From assembly GCA_005877345.1 (NCBI GenBank), contig VBPR01000065.1, forward strand, positions 603-6,936: a stretch of DNA of 6,334 nt, given 5' to 3'. This stretch comes from Nitrososphaerota archaeon (lineage in GTDB: Archaea > Thermoproteota > Nitrososphaeria > Nitrososphaerales > Nitrososphaeraceae). A model generated the notes under the pieces. It was not told the DNA's origin. It made no database searches and saw only the letters and a list, made by a program, of their open reading frames with translations. The position numbers were made by a program, and so were the translations under genes. Of the stretch, positions 1-6,125 are shown piece after piece (positions within the stretch are counted from its first letter, which is position 1; each line of letters starts with the position of its first letter).

Positions 1-779
1 GAAAAAGATAAGAGACTTTCACTCCTTCTCAGCTTTTTCCTATCATCAAAATTCATTCCACTATCATTGCTGCTCCTAAATGTTATATCCGTGTCTCCTG
101 TTTTGTTATTTTTGTCCACCCACACCACGTACACGTCACCTTTTTCTGTTGCAGCTAATTGTGGAGAAAAAGAGATAGGTTTCGTACCTGTTAGCTTTTT
201 CCTATCATCAAAATTCATTCCACTATCATTGCTGCTCCTAAAAATTACATCCGTGTCTCCTGTTTTGTTATTTTTGTCCACCCACACCACGTACACGTCA
301 CCTTTTTCTGTTGCAGCTAATTGTGGAAAATAAGATATCGACATGCCGGTTCTTAGCTCCTTTTGAGGACCAAAGGTTTTTCCACTATCATTACTGCTAA
401 TAAATTCTATGTTGCTACCTCCTGTTTTGTTGTCTATGTCCACCCACACCACGTACACGTCACCTTTTTCTGTTGCAAATACTTGTGGTGACAACCAAAG
501 TTTGTTAACTTGGCTTAATATGATTTTGGACCCAAATTTCTTTTGATCATCGCGACTGGAAGTAATGTAAATACTGTTATTATCCACCCACACCACGTAC
601 ACGTCACCTTTTTCTGTTGCAGCTAGTTGTTTAGGGCTTGAAGTTAAAGAACTAGATGGTAGCTCAGTATGATTAGTAACGGTCATATCATTACCGAAGT
701 ATAATGCATGGCCCGATTGAGTTATCATTGAAAGCACAATTATTAATACATATGACATTGATACAAGTAATAATCGCAT
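1..779 (-). CDS. Secreted BNR/Asp-box repeat (sialidase-like propeller) protein, N-terminal part
   Basis: The minus strand is open from an ATG at 779-777 to the window edge: 259 codons plus two bases, with the C-terminus outside the window. An in-frame TGA at 791-789 fixes the upstream limit. Residues 1-26 are a hydrophobic signal peptide (MRLLLVSMSYVLIIVLSM...) with possible cleavage after GHA. The rest is repeats of 48-54 residues, each beginning ATEKGDVYVVWVD and carrying an Asp-box S-x-D-x-G-x-x-F: SNDSGKTF at 129-136, SNDSGMNF at 183-190 and 237-244. The first copy is degenerate (SRDDQKKF, 75-82). Asp-boxes are typical of BNR/sialidase propellers, but no sialidase catalytic residues can be judged from this part, so an enzymatic role is not supported. 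An extracellular binding or structural role is more cautious. Eight N-X-S/T sequons are visible (N36, 67, 117, 130, 171, 184, 225, 238), two in each of the last three repeats. The plus-strand open frame at 67-333 is an antisense shadow of these repeats. Confidence 0.88.
   Translation of the reverse strand, partial: MRLLLVSMSYVLIIVLSMITQSGHALYFGNDMTVTNHTELPSSSLTSSPKQLAATEKGDVYVVWVDNNSIYITSSRDDQKKFGSKIILSQVNKLWLSPQVFATEKGDVYVVWVDIDNKTGGSNIEFISSNDSGKTFGPQKELRTGMSISYFPQLAATEKGDVYVVWVDKNNKTGDTDVIFRSSNDSGMNFDDRKKLTGTKPISFSPQLAATEKGDVYVVWVDKNNKTGDTDITFRSSNDSGMNFDDRKKLRRSESLLSF
31..354 (-). repeat. Two tandem 162-bp units inside the BNR gene
   Basis: Positions 31-192 and 193-354 are two head-to-tail units of 162 bp, exactly 54 codons. 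Compared by eye, 31-165 and 193-327 differ at only three of 135 bases; similarity then fades over the last 27 bases. Each unit encodes one propeller-type repeat with an Asp-box and the sequons NKT and NDS. A third, more diverged unit follows with the same 162-bp step (core at 439), and a fourth at 144 bp (core at 583). The array probably continues beyond the left edge, because the first unit begins close to it. Confidence 0.9.
115..620 (-). repeat. Four identical copies of a 38-bp core
   Basis: A 38-bp block occurs without a mismatch at 115-152, 277-314, 439-476 and 583-620, spaced 162, 162 and 144 bp. On the minus strand it encodes ATEKGDVYVVWV plus the first two bases of an Asp codon. All third positions are the same in the four copies, while bases just outside the block, such as the last base of that Asp codon and the sequence after GCA, already vary. 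The spacing is always a multiple of three, as expected of protein repeats. Confidence 0.95.
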
Positions 780-802
780 AAGTCTACTTCATTGACTCCA
801 TC

Positions 803-816
803 TTTATTTAATATTG
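803..816 (-). promoter_or_regulatory. TATA-like box of the BNR gene
   Basis: Read on the minus strand this stretch is AATATTAAATAAAG, a good match to the archaeal TATA consensus (TTTAWA-like). Its centre is about 29 nt before the ATG at 779, so transcription should begin at or within a few bases of the start codon, giving a leaderless mRNA. The only purine-rich motif (GGAG, the complement of 796-799) lies about 17 nt from the ATG, too far for a normal ribosome binding site, which agrees with leaderless initiation. Confidence 0.5.
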
Positions 817-1430
817 ATTAAATTGATTTTGACACAAACTATTTTAACATTGTGCTATTTTTCGAAATTAATTTTCCCAGACATAATACTAAAATATCCT
901 ACATTCATATATTTACTCGCACCTATTATCAATCAATATTGTAAAAACAGAGTGTTGCTACTTTTAGTCCATTTGATATGGATGAATAGTACATTGCTTG
1001 GATTATCCAATAAAACTTAGCGCTGGCTTTAACAATAATTACACATCCATCAATTTCGATCTTACTATTAGGCGTTTAATACAAATTGAGAATAAGGATC
1101 CTAAATTACTTACTAAGCCGTTAGCATCCGCTTAACATTTTTGGTCAAACCATTTCGATGAAATTTATGAAGTAACCAAGTTGACAATCTTATAGGACCC
1201 AACATAATATATCATATCTAATGCAATACAATATCATTGTGATAGAAATCATGTTCAATGCTCCTATGTGTAATATCTAGGAATTCTTGAGCGATTACGA
1301 TTTCTGATTACTCTCGCATTTTGTTTGCGCTATTGTCAGTTAGAGAGAATTACGCATGTATAACAATACTATATTTTCAACTAATTCCAGACTCACTCCT
1401 AGGCGTGAATAAAATGTCATCCTCAAACTG

Positions 1431-1453
1431 CTCTTTTTTGAGCTAAAAAAGAG
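1431..1453. repeat. Perfect inverted repeat (hairpin), possible terminator or small RNA end
   Basis: CTCTTTTTT at 1431-1439 and AAAAAAGAG at 1445-1453 are exact reverse complements, separated by the five bases gagct. The stem is mostly A-T, so it would be weak, but both strands end in a T-tract, as in bidirectional archaeal termination signals. No gene ends nearby, so what it would terminate is unknown. Confidence 0.4.
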
Positions 1454-1730
1454 AAATAGTATGATTTATGAGCTTATCTTTCTTCATTCTATTTATGTCA
1501 TATTAAACACATCGACTTGCAATGTTTGCAATGATTGAAAGATATTATCAGTAGCGAATGATATTGTTTACAGTAACTATATAATAACTAGTTCATACAA
1601 CCAATTATTCACAAAATACGTCGAGCAATGATTTCGGATTATCAATTAAATATCATCGACTTAACTTTCTTTCGTTTTTTGTTTTTAATTTAATATGATA
1701 TGTATACTTTCGTATAGTTAGAATGTTAAT

Positions 1731-1740
1731 ACATATATAA
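1731..1740 (+). promoter_or_regulatory. TATA-like box of the glycosyltransferase gene
   Basis: ACATATATAA is centred about 29 nt before the TTG at 1766 and about 53 nt before the first ATG of the frame at 1790. The spacing supports a transcript starting at or near the TTG. If ATG 1790 were used instead, the mRNA would have a leader of about 25 nt with no Shine-Dalgarno motif in it. Confidence 0.45.
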
Positions 1741-1765
1741 CTCTAGAGGCTTCCAGTAATTAATT

Positions 1766-3682
1766 TTGATAAGAAATCAAATTGTTTTGATGTTGATTCC
1801 TTTATTTTTAACAGGTTTTACTCATTTATGGAACCTTCATGAGTTTCCACTTTATCATGCAGATGAGGGTACTTATTTACGTAGAATGTTTGTTGTCTTA
1901 AATGGGACTGGTATTCTTGAGAAAACTGGTTATTATGCGAACGCGTACAATAACCCTTTTTTTGGACAAATATTACTTGGATCTTTGTTAAAGCTAACAG
2001 GATTTCCAAATTTTGTTACAGAACAAACTACATCTTCGATTGAGCTGGCTATGGCATTTCCTAGAATGATAATGGGATTATTTGCAATAATCGATACTTT
2101 TCTTCTCTTTAAAATATGTCAGCGCGCTTACAACATACGTATAGCACTTTTTGCGTCAATTTTGTTTGCAGTGACACCTTTGACATTTTTAATGCGAATG
2201 ATCACATTAGATACAATTGCATTACCATTCTTACTTACGTCGATATTGATCTCCCTTTCATTGGTAACTTGGAATAAGGCGTCAAGTATTAACAAACATT
2301 ATTTTCTGATATTATTGTCAGGAGCCTTTCTTGGTTTAGCCATGTTAACCAAAATCCCATTTGTTACAATGGTTCCGTTAGTAGGCTATTTGATTTATAA
2401 GAATTCGAATCATCTAAAAACCGGATGTGCGTTAAAAGTAACCGCTGTTTTGCTGATACCTATTTTCTTAATTCCTTCCATTTGGCCACTTTACGCTGTT
2501 TCTGTTGGTGAATTTGATTTATTTAAAAAAGGTATACTTAATCAATTGGACAAAGAGGAACGCAGATCCCAAATATTAGAAATTTTCTACAATAATGATT
2601 TATTGTTATTCTTTTTAGGATTTGCGGGATTAGTATATTCATTCCTGAGGAAAAATTGGATAGTAGTTTTGTGGATTGTTCCTTTCTTAATATTTGTATT
2701 TATTCATGGGTGGTTTCATTTATTGCATGCGGCTATACTCCTCCCTCCATTGTGTATAGCTGCTTCGAAGTTTGTTATAGAAATAGCTCAGAAACTAAAA
2801 TCTAACAAAATCAAGGAATCTACGTTTATAATAATAATTTGTACAACTATCAGTGCAATTGGATTTTTCAACACATTTATTCTAATTAATCAGAATCTCG
2901 AATCAACAGCTATAAATGCAATATATCAAGGACTAGACTATTCAGATAGAGCTGACGGTCTGGATGATGATAAAATTAATGAAAAAATTACTGTAATTGC
3001 ACCTACAGAATATTCGTGGATATTCAAGTACATCTATAAAATGAACTATGCTTTTGACACACAAATGGATATAGGACCAAGAAAAATTGAGACCAACAAA
3101 ACATTGATACTGCAAAACATTAAGGATCCCGACGTGTTTGATGAAATTCAAAATAAATTCTCATCCTTTGTATTAGCTATGAGTACTCTTAGAAAAATAT
3201 GTTATCTTGATATCGAATGGTACAAAACAGATTTTAAGAATCATCCACCGCTTGTCATAAAACCTTTTGAATATTATGATTTACAAAATATTAACGTATT
3301 TCCGGTTAACGGAAGCAGAGTTGCTAAAAATCCCGAAAGAATAGATATGAAAAACACTACTGCAAGATATGTCAACATAACTTCCCTCCGAAGTACTGAA
3401 AATAAGAATGGGGCAATAACTGATTTAGTTATGTATGGTAAAAAAGATGAAAGTGATGACTGTAAAAAAATACCAATAAAGACGATAAAGTTCAATGATC
3501 AAAGTCTTTTATTTAATACATTGGATAATTACGATATCATTGCGTCATACCAGAAATTGTTACAAGACATGAAAGTAGTAGTAAAGTACGACGATCCACA
3601 CCTTGAATTGAATGATTTTACAAAATTACTTTCCACTAAGCAATACGGACCGAGGATACTGGAATTAAAAGCAAATTATTAA
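1766..3682 (+). CDS. GT-C family glycosyltransferase (ArnT/PMT-like, GT39-type) membrane protein
   Basis: A 638-residue polytopic membrane protein. Enzymes of this fold transfer a sugar from a polyprenyl-phosphate carrier to an acceptor on the outer face of the membrane. After a first helix (about 7-20) comes an outer loop with the acidic motif HADEGTY (D33, E34), matching the catalytic Asp/Glu position of ArnT and PMT proteins. PRMIMG (99-104), RMITLDT (144-150) and GLAMLTK (190-196) fit the next conserved blocks of the PMT-2 type. Around ten hydrophobic segments are visible up to about 374. Residues 375-638 are soluble, probably extracellular, and match no domain I recognise. The start is TTG 1766: an in-frame TAA lies at 1757-1759 and a TATA-like box is properly spaced; ATG 1790 (residue 9) is the alternative and would shorten the first helix. 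Donor and acceptor cannot be told. The gene stands alone, divergent from the BNR gene and convergent with the sugar dehydrogenase gene. Confidence 0.82.
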   Translation: MIRNQIVLMLIPLFLTGFTHLWNLHEFPLYHADEGTYLRRMFVVLNGTGILEKTGYYANAYNNPFFGQILLGSLLKLTGFPNFVTEQTTSSIELAMAFPRMIMGLFAIIDTFLLFKICQRAYNIRIALFASILFAVTPLTFLMRMITLDTIALPFLLTSILISLSLVTWNKASSINKHYFLILLSGAFLGLAMLTKIPFVTMVPLVGYLIYKNSNHLKTGCALKVTAVLLIPIFLIPSIWPLYAVSVGEFDLFKKGILNQLDKEERRSQILEIFYNNDLLLFFLGFAGLVYSFLRKNWIVVLWIVPFLIFVFIHGWFHLLHAAILLPPLCIAASKFVIEIAQKLKSNKIKESTFIIIICTTISAIGFFNTFILINQNLESTAINAIYQGLDYSDRADGLDDDKINEKITVIAPTEYSWIFKYIYKMNYAFDTQMDIGPRKIETNKTLILQNIKDPDVFDEIQNKFSSFVLAMSTLRKICYLDIEWYKTDFKNHPPLVIKPFEYYDLQNINVFPVNGSRVAKNPERIDMKNTTARYVNITSLRSTENKNGAITDLVMYGKKDESDDCKKIPIKTIKFNDQSLLFNTLDNYDIIASYQKLLQDMKVVVKYDDPHLELNDFTKLLSTKQYGPRILELKANY

Positions 3683-3735
3683 ATTCAACAGCAGTTGATT
3701 ATCAGAATCTTTTCTGTAAGACGATATTTAGCTCA

Positions 3736-3766
3736 ATAAAAAATAAGGATTCGAAGGATCCTTTTA
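3736..3766. terminator. Hairpin with T-tracts between convergent genes
   Basis: AAGGAT (3745-3750) and ATCCTT (3758-3763) form a 6-bp stem with a 7-nt loop. Reading plus, it is followed by a short T-run (3762-3765). Reading minus, it is followed by ATTTTTTATT (3744 down to 3735). It lies 63 nt past the stop of the glycosyltransferase gene and about 170 nt past that of the sugar dehydrogenase gene, so it could end both transcripts. Confidence 0.35.
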
Positions 3767-3866
3767 TCAAAGTACCGTTAACCGGTTTTATTTCTTATTT
3801 AATAGTCCGTTGACTAAATCACTGCTCAAGTAACACTAATAATTAGCAAAATTTTATATTCGATGT

Positions 3867-3888
3867 TACGTTTTTATTTTTACTTTTA
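3867..3888 (+). terminator. T-rich tract, possible plus-strand termination site
   Basis: A run of T-rich sequence (GTTTTTATTTTTACTTTT-like) about 190 nt past the glycosyltransferase stop codon. Archaeal transcription often ends at such tracts without a hairpin. The rest of the 248-nt convergent gap (3683-3930) holds no open frame of note. Confidence 0.3.
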
Positions 3889-3930
3889 ATACGTCCATAC
3901 CATCATTTACATAATTTATAATTTATAAAA

Positions 3931-5241
3931 CTATTTTGGAGATATTTTATAAATTGCACCATTCCCAAAGGACAGAACGTATAGATATCCATCCGGGCCT
4001 ACATCCATGTCAGTTATTCCCTCAAATCCTGAACCAAATATGATATCATTCAACTCCGGGTCAGTATCAGCAACCCTGTCTGTAAGATTACCAGAAAGCA
4101 CTAAGCTGTCTCTCCTATCATTTAAATCGAAGTGATAGATTCTCCCGTTCTTTATGTCTGATACGAACATATCGTTCTCGTATGATTTGCCCAACTTGTC
4201 AGAGTTTAAAAATTTTATTTTTGTAGGACCAACTGTTTCAGTCCAGGAAAATTCTGGGTCACTATATTTTCCTTTCCCGCCAAAATTTACTAACTGTGAA
4301 TAATTAAAATCTAGGGGTGCCTTGCCTTGGATCATTCTCCACCCGCTATTGAAACCTGGCTGAACAAGATTAATTTCATCTCCAGATTTATTCCCGTTTT
4401 CAGTATCCCATAGCTTACCACTTAGAGGATCAAAATCTAAGCCAAAGCTATTTCGGACACCATATGCATAATATTTGCTGAGGATTCCTGAATTACCTAT
4501 GATATTTTGCACAGAGGAGCCGTCTTGGCTCATTGTAAGGACTCCTCCAGTACCATTCGGTGGTCCCCCGCCAATAAAATTTTGAGCTTCCGTGGTATCC
4601 CCATCCCCATCGCCCACTGGTATGTATAGATTTTTGTCCTTACCAATAATAATAGCACCTCCATTATGAGAGGGGTGCTTTCTGGGAGATAAATCAAGAA
4701 GCAAATGGGGATTTGATAATTTAGAGTCTACTAATTCGTAACGATATAAGGCATTGCCTCCTGATTTTTCACCTCTCACACCGTTGGTATCGTTTGTTCC
4801 ACTTGATCTTGTATAATAAAGGAATACGTCAGTACTGTTATGTCCGTTAGCGTTTTCGGGCTGATTTTTTGCAATGGCTATTCCCAACATTCCACGTTCT
4901 GCACGAGTGGCCACATTAACATCGAGTACTGGATCGGGTTGCATTTTCCAATTAGTTATTCTCTGCACGGTACCATTATTTTTTTCTGTCACTAAGACGT
5001 CATCTGGACCTAGAAACTCCATACTAGTAGGGAACTGAAGTCCTTTAAAGACCATTTCTACTTTAAGTTTATTATCATTAACAGTTGGAAGACCTTCGAT
5101 AGCCTTGGGTTCAAACTGTTCGTTGATAGCTCCCTGAATATAGTATTTCGACTGAAATGAAGTGTTAAAAAGTATAATTGATATCAATAGTGGTAACCCA
5201 ATGAGAAGTTTTGGATTCAATTCTTTCCTAGATGATTGCAT
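3931..5241 (-). CDS. Exported PQQ-dependent sugar dehydrogenase-like protein (GSDH family)
   Basis: 436 residues, close to the usual length of soluble glucose dehydrogenase and aldose sugar dehydrogenase (YliI/Asd type). These six-bladed propellers bind PQQ and calcium and oxidise sugars outside the cytoplasm. Residues 11-25 are a hydrophobic helix without a clear cleavage site, so it may be a signal peptide or an anchor. Family blocks in order: FPTSMEFLGPDDVLVTEKNNG (split: FPTS 70-73, VTEKNNG 84-90), RGMLGIAIA (116-124), HNGG (192-195, with the probable catalytic His192), LYIPVGDGDGD (205-215), YGVRNSFGLDFDP (260-272, with R263-N264 at the PQQ-contact position), ENG...DEINLV.PG.N.GW (281-301), FVSDIKNGRIYHFDL (359-373) and GFEGITDMDVGPDGYLYVL (405-423). 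The usual GKxxR strand after the GDGD block reads GGVLTMSQDG here, a divergence. The true substrate is unknown, and no PQQ synthesis gene is in the window. Eight N-X-S/T sequons suggest a glycosylated surface protein. The only nearby in-frame ATG is at 5241. Confidence 0.88.
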   Translation of the reverse strand: MQSSRKELNPKLLIGLPLLISIILFNTSFQSKYYIQGAINEQFEPKAIEGLPTVNDNKLKVEMVFKGLQFPTSMEFLGPDDVLVTEKNNGTVQRITNWKMQPDPVLDVNVATRAERGMLGIAIAKNQPENANGHNSTDVFLYYTRSSGTNDTNGVRGEKSGGNALYRYELVDSKLSNPHLLLDLSPRKHPSHNGGAIIIGKDKNLYIPVGDGDGDTTEAQNFIGGGPPNGTGGVLTMSQDGSSVQNIIGNSGILSKYYAYGVRNSFGLDFDPLSGKLWDTENGNKSGDEINLVQPGFNSGWRMIQGKAPLDFNYSQLVNFGGKGKYSDPEFSWTETVGPTKIKFLNSDKLGKSYENDMFVSDIKNGRIYHFDLNDRRDSLVLSGNLTDRVADTDPELNDIIFGSGFEGITDMDVGPDGYLYVLSFGNGAIYKISPK

Positions 5242-5310
5242 ACTTTAAAATCTTTATTAATGTTTTCATCTTTCCTTCTATGTCTTTAATAGACGCGAAT
5301 ACGTCCCTAG

Positions 5311-5320
5311 CATAAATTTA
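5311..5320 (-). promoter_or_regulatory. Possible TATA-like box of the sugar dehydrogenase gene
   Basis: Read on the minus strand this is TAAATTTATG, a TATA-like element that would place transcription start near 5290 and leave a leader of about 50 nt before ATG 5241. Another A/T-rich stretch (complement of 5252-5264) is too close to the ATG to serve. The assignment is weak, because such motifs are common in this AT-rich gap. Confidence 0.25.
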
Positions 5321-5504
5321 GGCAAGTGAGTAGAGAGGTATAATTTTTATCGGTATTACGTAAACTAATGAAATTGCATCGTTGAATATATTAAATTAGT
5401 TTCAGCTAGATCAAATTCCTTCAAACCTCATAAAGTAAAAATGAGATGATAGTTGCGCTAAATAAGCTAAATTACATAATCTGTAGTATCTGAAATTTAA
5501 TCTG

Positions 5505-5513
5505 TATAAAATA
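5505..5513 (+). promoter_or_regulatory. Strong TATA box, distal promoter candidate
   Basis: TATAAAATA is the best TATA match in this gap. It predicts a transcript start around 5535-5540, which would give the small membrane protein gene a leader of about 65-70 nt. The leader would include the inverted repeat at 5557-5597, which could fold as RNA. Confidence 0.4.
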
Positions 5514-5556
5514 CAATTAGGAGGAATCTAAGACGTAAAATAATCTGGGAACATTT

Positions 5557-5597
5557 ATAGAAATAAGTTTAATATAACCTATAGAAGTTATTTCTAT
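5557..5597 (+). promoter_or_regulatory. Inverted repeat bracketing a TATA-like box, possible operator
   Basis: ATAGAAATAA (5557-5566) and TTATTTCTAT (5588-5597) are perfect 10-bp inverted arms with 21 nt between them. The spacer contains TTTAATATA (5568-5576), a TATA-like element centred about 33 nt before ATG 5605. A dimeric regulator bound to both arms could block the promoter. If the distal TATA box is used, the same arms could form a hairpin in the leader RNA. No binding protein is known for it. Confidence 0.35.
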
Positions 5598-5604
5598 CAA
5601 ATAG

Positions 5605-5865
5605 ATGAATAGGTTTACCATTTCCTTAATTATACTCGTAATATTACTATTCGCGGGCATTTTTATCTTGATATATCCTACCTTTTTTTTTCCAAGACTA
5701 ACGCTGAATCAAATGGCTCCTCCCACTCAACCATTGGCTGGCACTATAGTACCAAAAGAAATTATAATGTTAGGTTCTGTGCTAACGATTACTGGTTTAG
5801 TTGGACTTTCAATCCTGGGATTTAGGATATTTAAAGAGTCTGAACACGGAGAAATAAGAAAATAG
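5605..5865 (+). CDS. Small membrane protein with two transmembrane helices, unknown function
   Basis: 86 residues from an ATG at 5605. I do not recognise the family. Helix one spans about residues 6-28 and helix two about 52-76. Between them is a short Pro-rich segment (LNQMAPPTQPLAGTIVPKE), and the C-terminus is short and charged (FKESEHGEIRK). With the N-terminal Arg and the positively charged tail, both ends may lie inside the cell, leaving the loop outside. A TATA-like box with the right spacing stands before the ATG, and the segment lacks stops, so it is probably a real gene. After the TAG stop the same frame stays open for another 50 codons, to a TAG at 6016-6018, which leaves room for a longer ancestral protein. 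Confidence 0.6.
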   Translation: MNRFTISLIILVILLFAGIFILIYPTFFFPRLTLNQMAPPTQPLAGTIVPKEIIMLGSVLTITGLVGLSILGFRIFKESEHGEIRK

Positions 5866-6125
5866 TTCGACATTGATGCTAAATATCTAGATGATTTGAA
5901 TTCTAGTCAAACCATCTCTAGGAATCTTGGCATAAGTTATGAGTCTTTTGGTTCTGGCGGCACTATTCTCCATATTTCTCCGTTCCTGATAGACAACCAA
6001 GAATTGGGTTGGCATTAGGTTGGCAGAAGAATTCTCTAGTAGGCTTTAAAGGATCATTGAGTTAAATTTTAGGAGATGATTACCTTATCAGCTGTCAACG
6101 TATCCCAAGAAAGTGATATCTGAAT

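Larger units (their letters stand above)
780..1765. other. Long intergenic region without a convincing gene
   Basis: This 986-nt stretch separates two divergent genes and is strongly AT-rich. It holds the TATA-like boxes of both neighbours at its ends and a hairpin at 1431-1453. Open frames here are short: a TTG-started hydrophobic frame at 814-1020 that overlaps the BNR promoter, a TTG frame at 998-1135, an ATG frame of 25 codons at 1461-1538, and a minus-strand frame of 26 codons near 1400. None has a ribosome binding site or a recognisable domain. No tRNA arm sequences or insertion-sequence ends were seen. It may hold untranslated RNA or decayed genes, but nothing shows this directly. Confidence 0.55.
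5242..5604. other. Divergent intergenic region with promoter signals only
   Basis: This 363-nt gap between the sugar dehydrogenase gene (minus) and the small membrane protein gene (plus) has no credible open frame or RNA gene. It contains a possible minus-strand TATA box (5311-5320), a strong plus-strand TATAAAATA at 5505-5513 followed by AGGAGGA at 5519-5525 with no start codon behind it, and an inverted repeat around a second plus-strand TATA-like box (5557-5597). Confidence 0.5.

Noticed and set aside
67..333. Plus-strand frame of 88 codons with an internal repeat
   Set aside because: It is the antisense of the tandem units in the minus-strand BNR gene; its repeat arises from theirs, and the minus strand has the signal peptide, Asp-boxes and promoter.
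31..620. CRISPR-like array
   Set aside because: The repeats are regularly spaced, but spacings are multiples of three, the 'spacers' are themselves similar, and the whole stretch is one open reading frame.
814..1020. Plus-strand hydrophobic frame of 68 codons
   Set aside because: It begins with TTG inside the promoter of the divergent gene, has no TATA box or ribosome site at proper distance, and its hydrophobicity is what AT-rich sequence gives by chance.
1461..1538. 25-codon ATG frame ending in CNVCND
   Set aside because: Too short, no ribosome site, and a single CxxC is not enough to claim a zinc-binding peptide.
1818..2009. Minus-strand frame inside the glycosyltransferase gene
   Set aside because: Shadow of a well-supported plus-strand gene; no domain or promoter. 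The same applies to minus-strand frames at 2942-3151 and 3274-3495.
3774..3786. Near-palindrome accgttaaccggt after the glycosyltransferase gene
   Set aside because: The symmetry is imperfect and the arms are short; the neighbouring hairpin at 3745-3763 is the better terminator candidate.
5228..5269. Minus-strand 13-codon upstream frame overlapping the start of the sugar dehydrogenase gene
   Set aside because: It has only a weak purine-rich stretch before its ATG, and such short frames are expected by chance; translational coupling cannot be shown.
6076..6123. ATG frame of 15 codons just before the NHL gene, next to AGGAG
   Set aside because: AGGAG touches the ATG directly, leaving no spacing for a ribosome site, and the peptide is very short and in another frame than the NHL protein.
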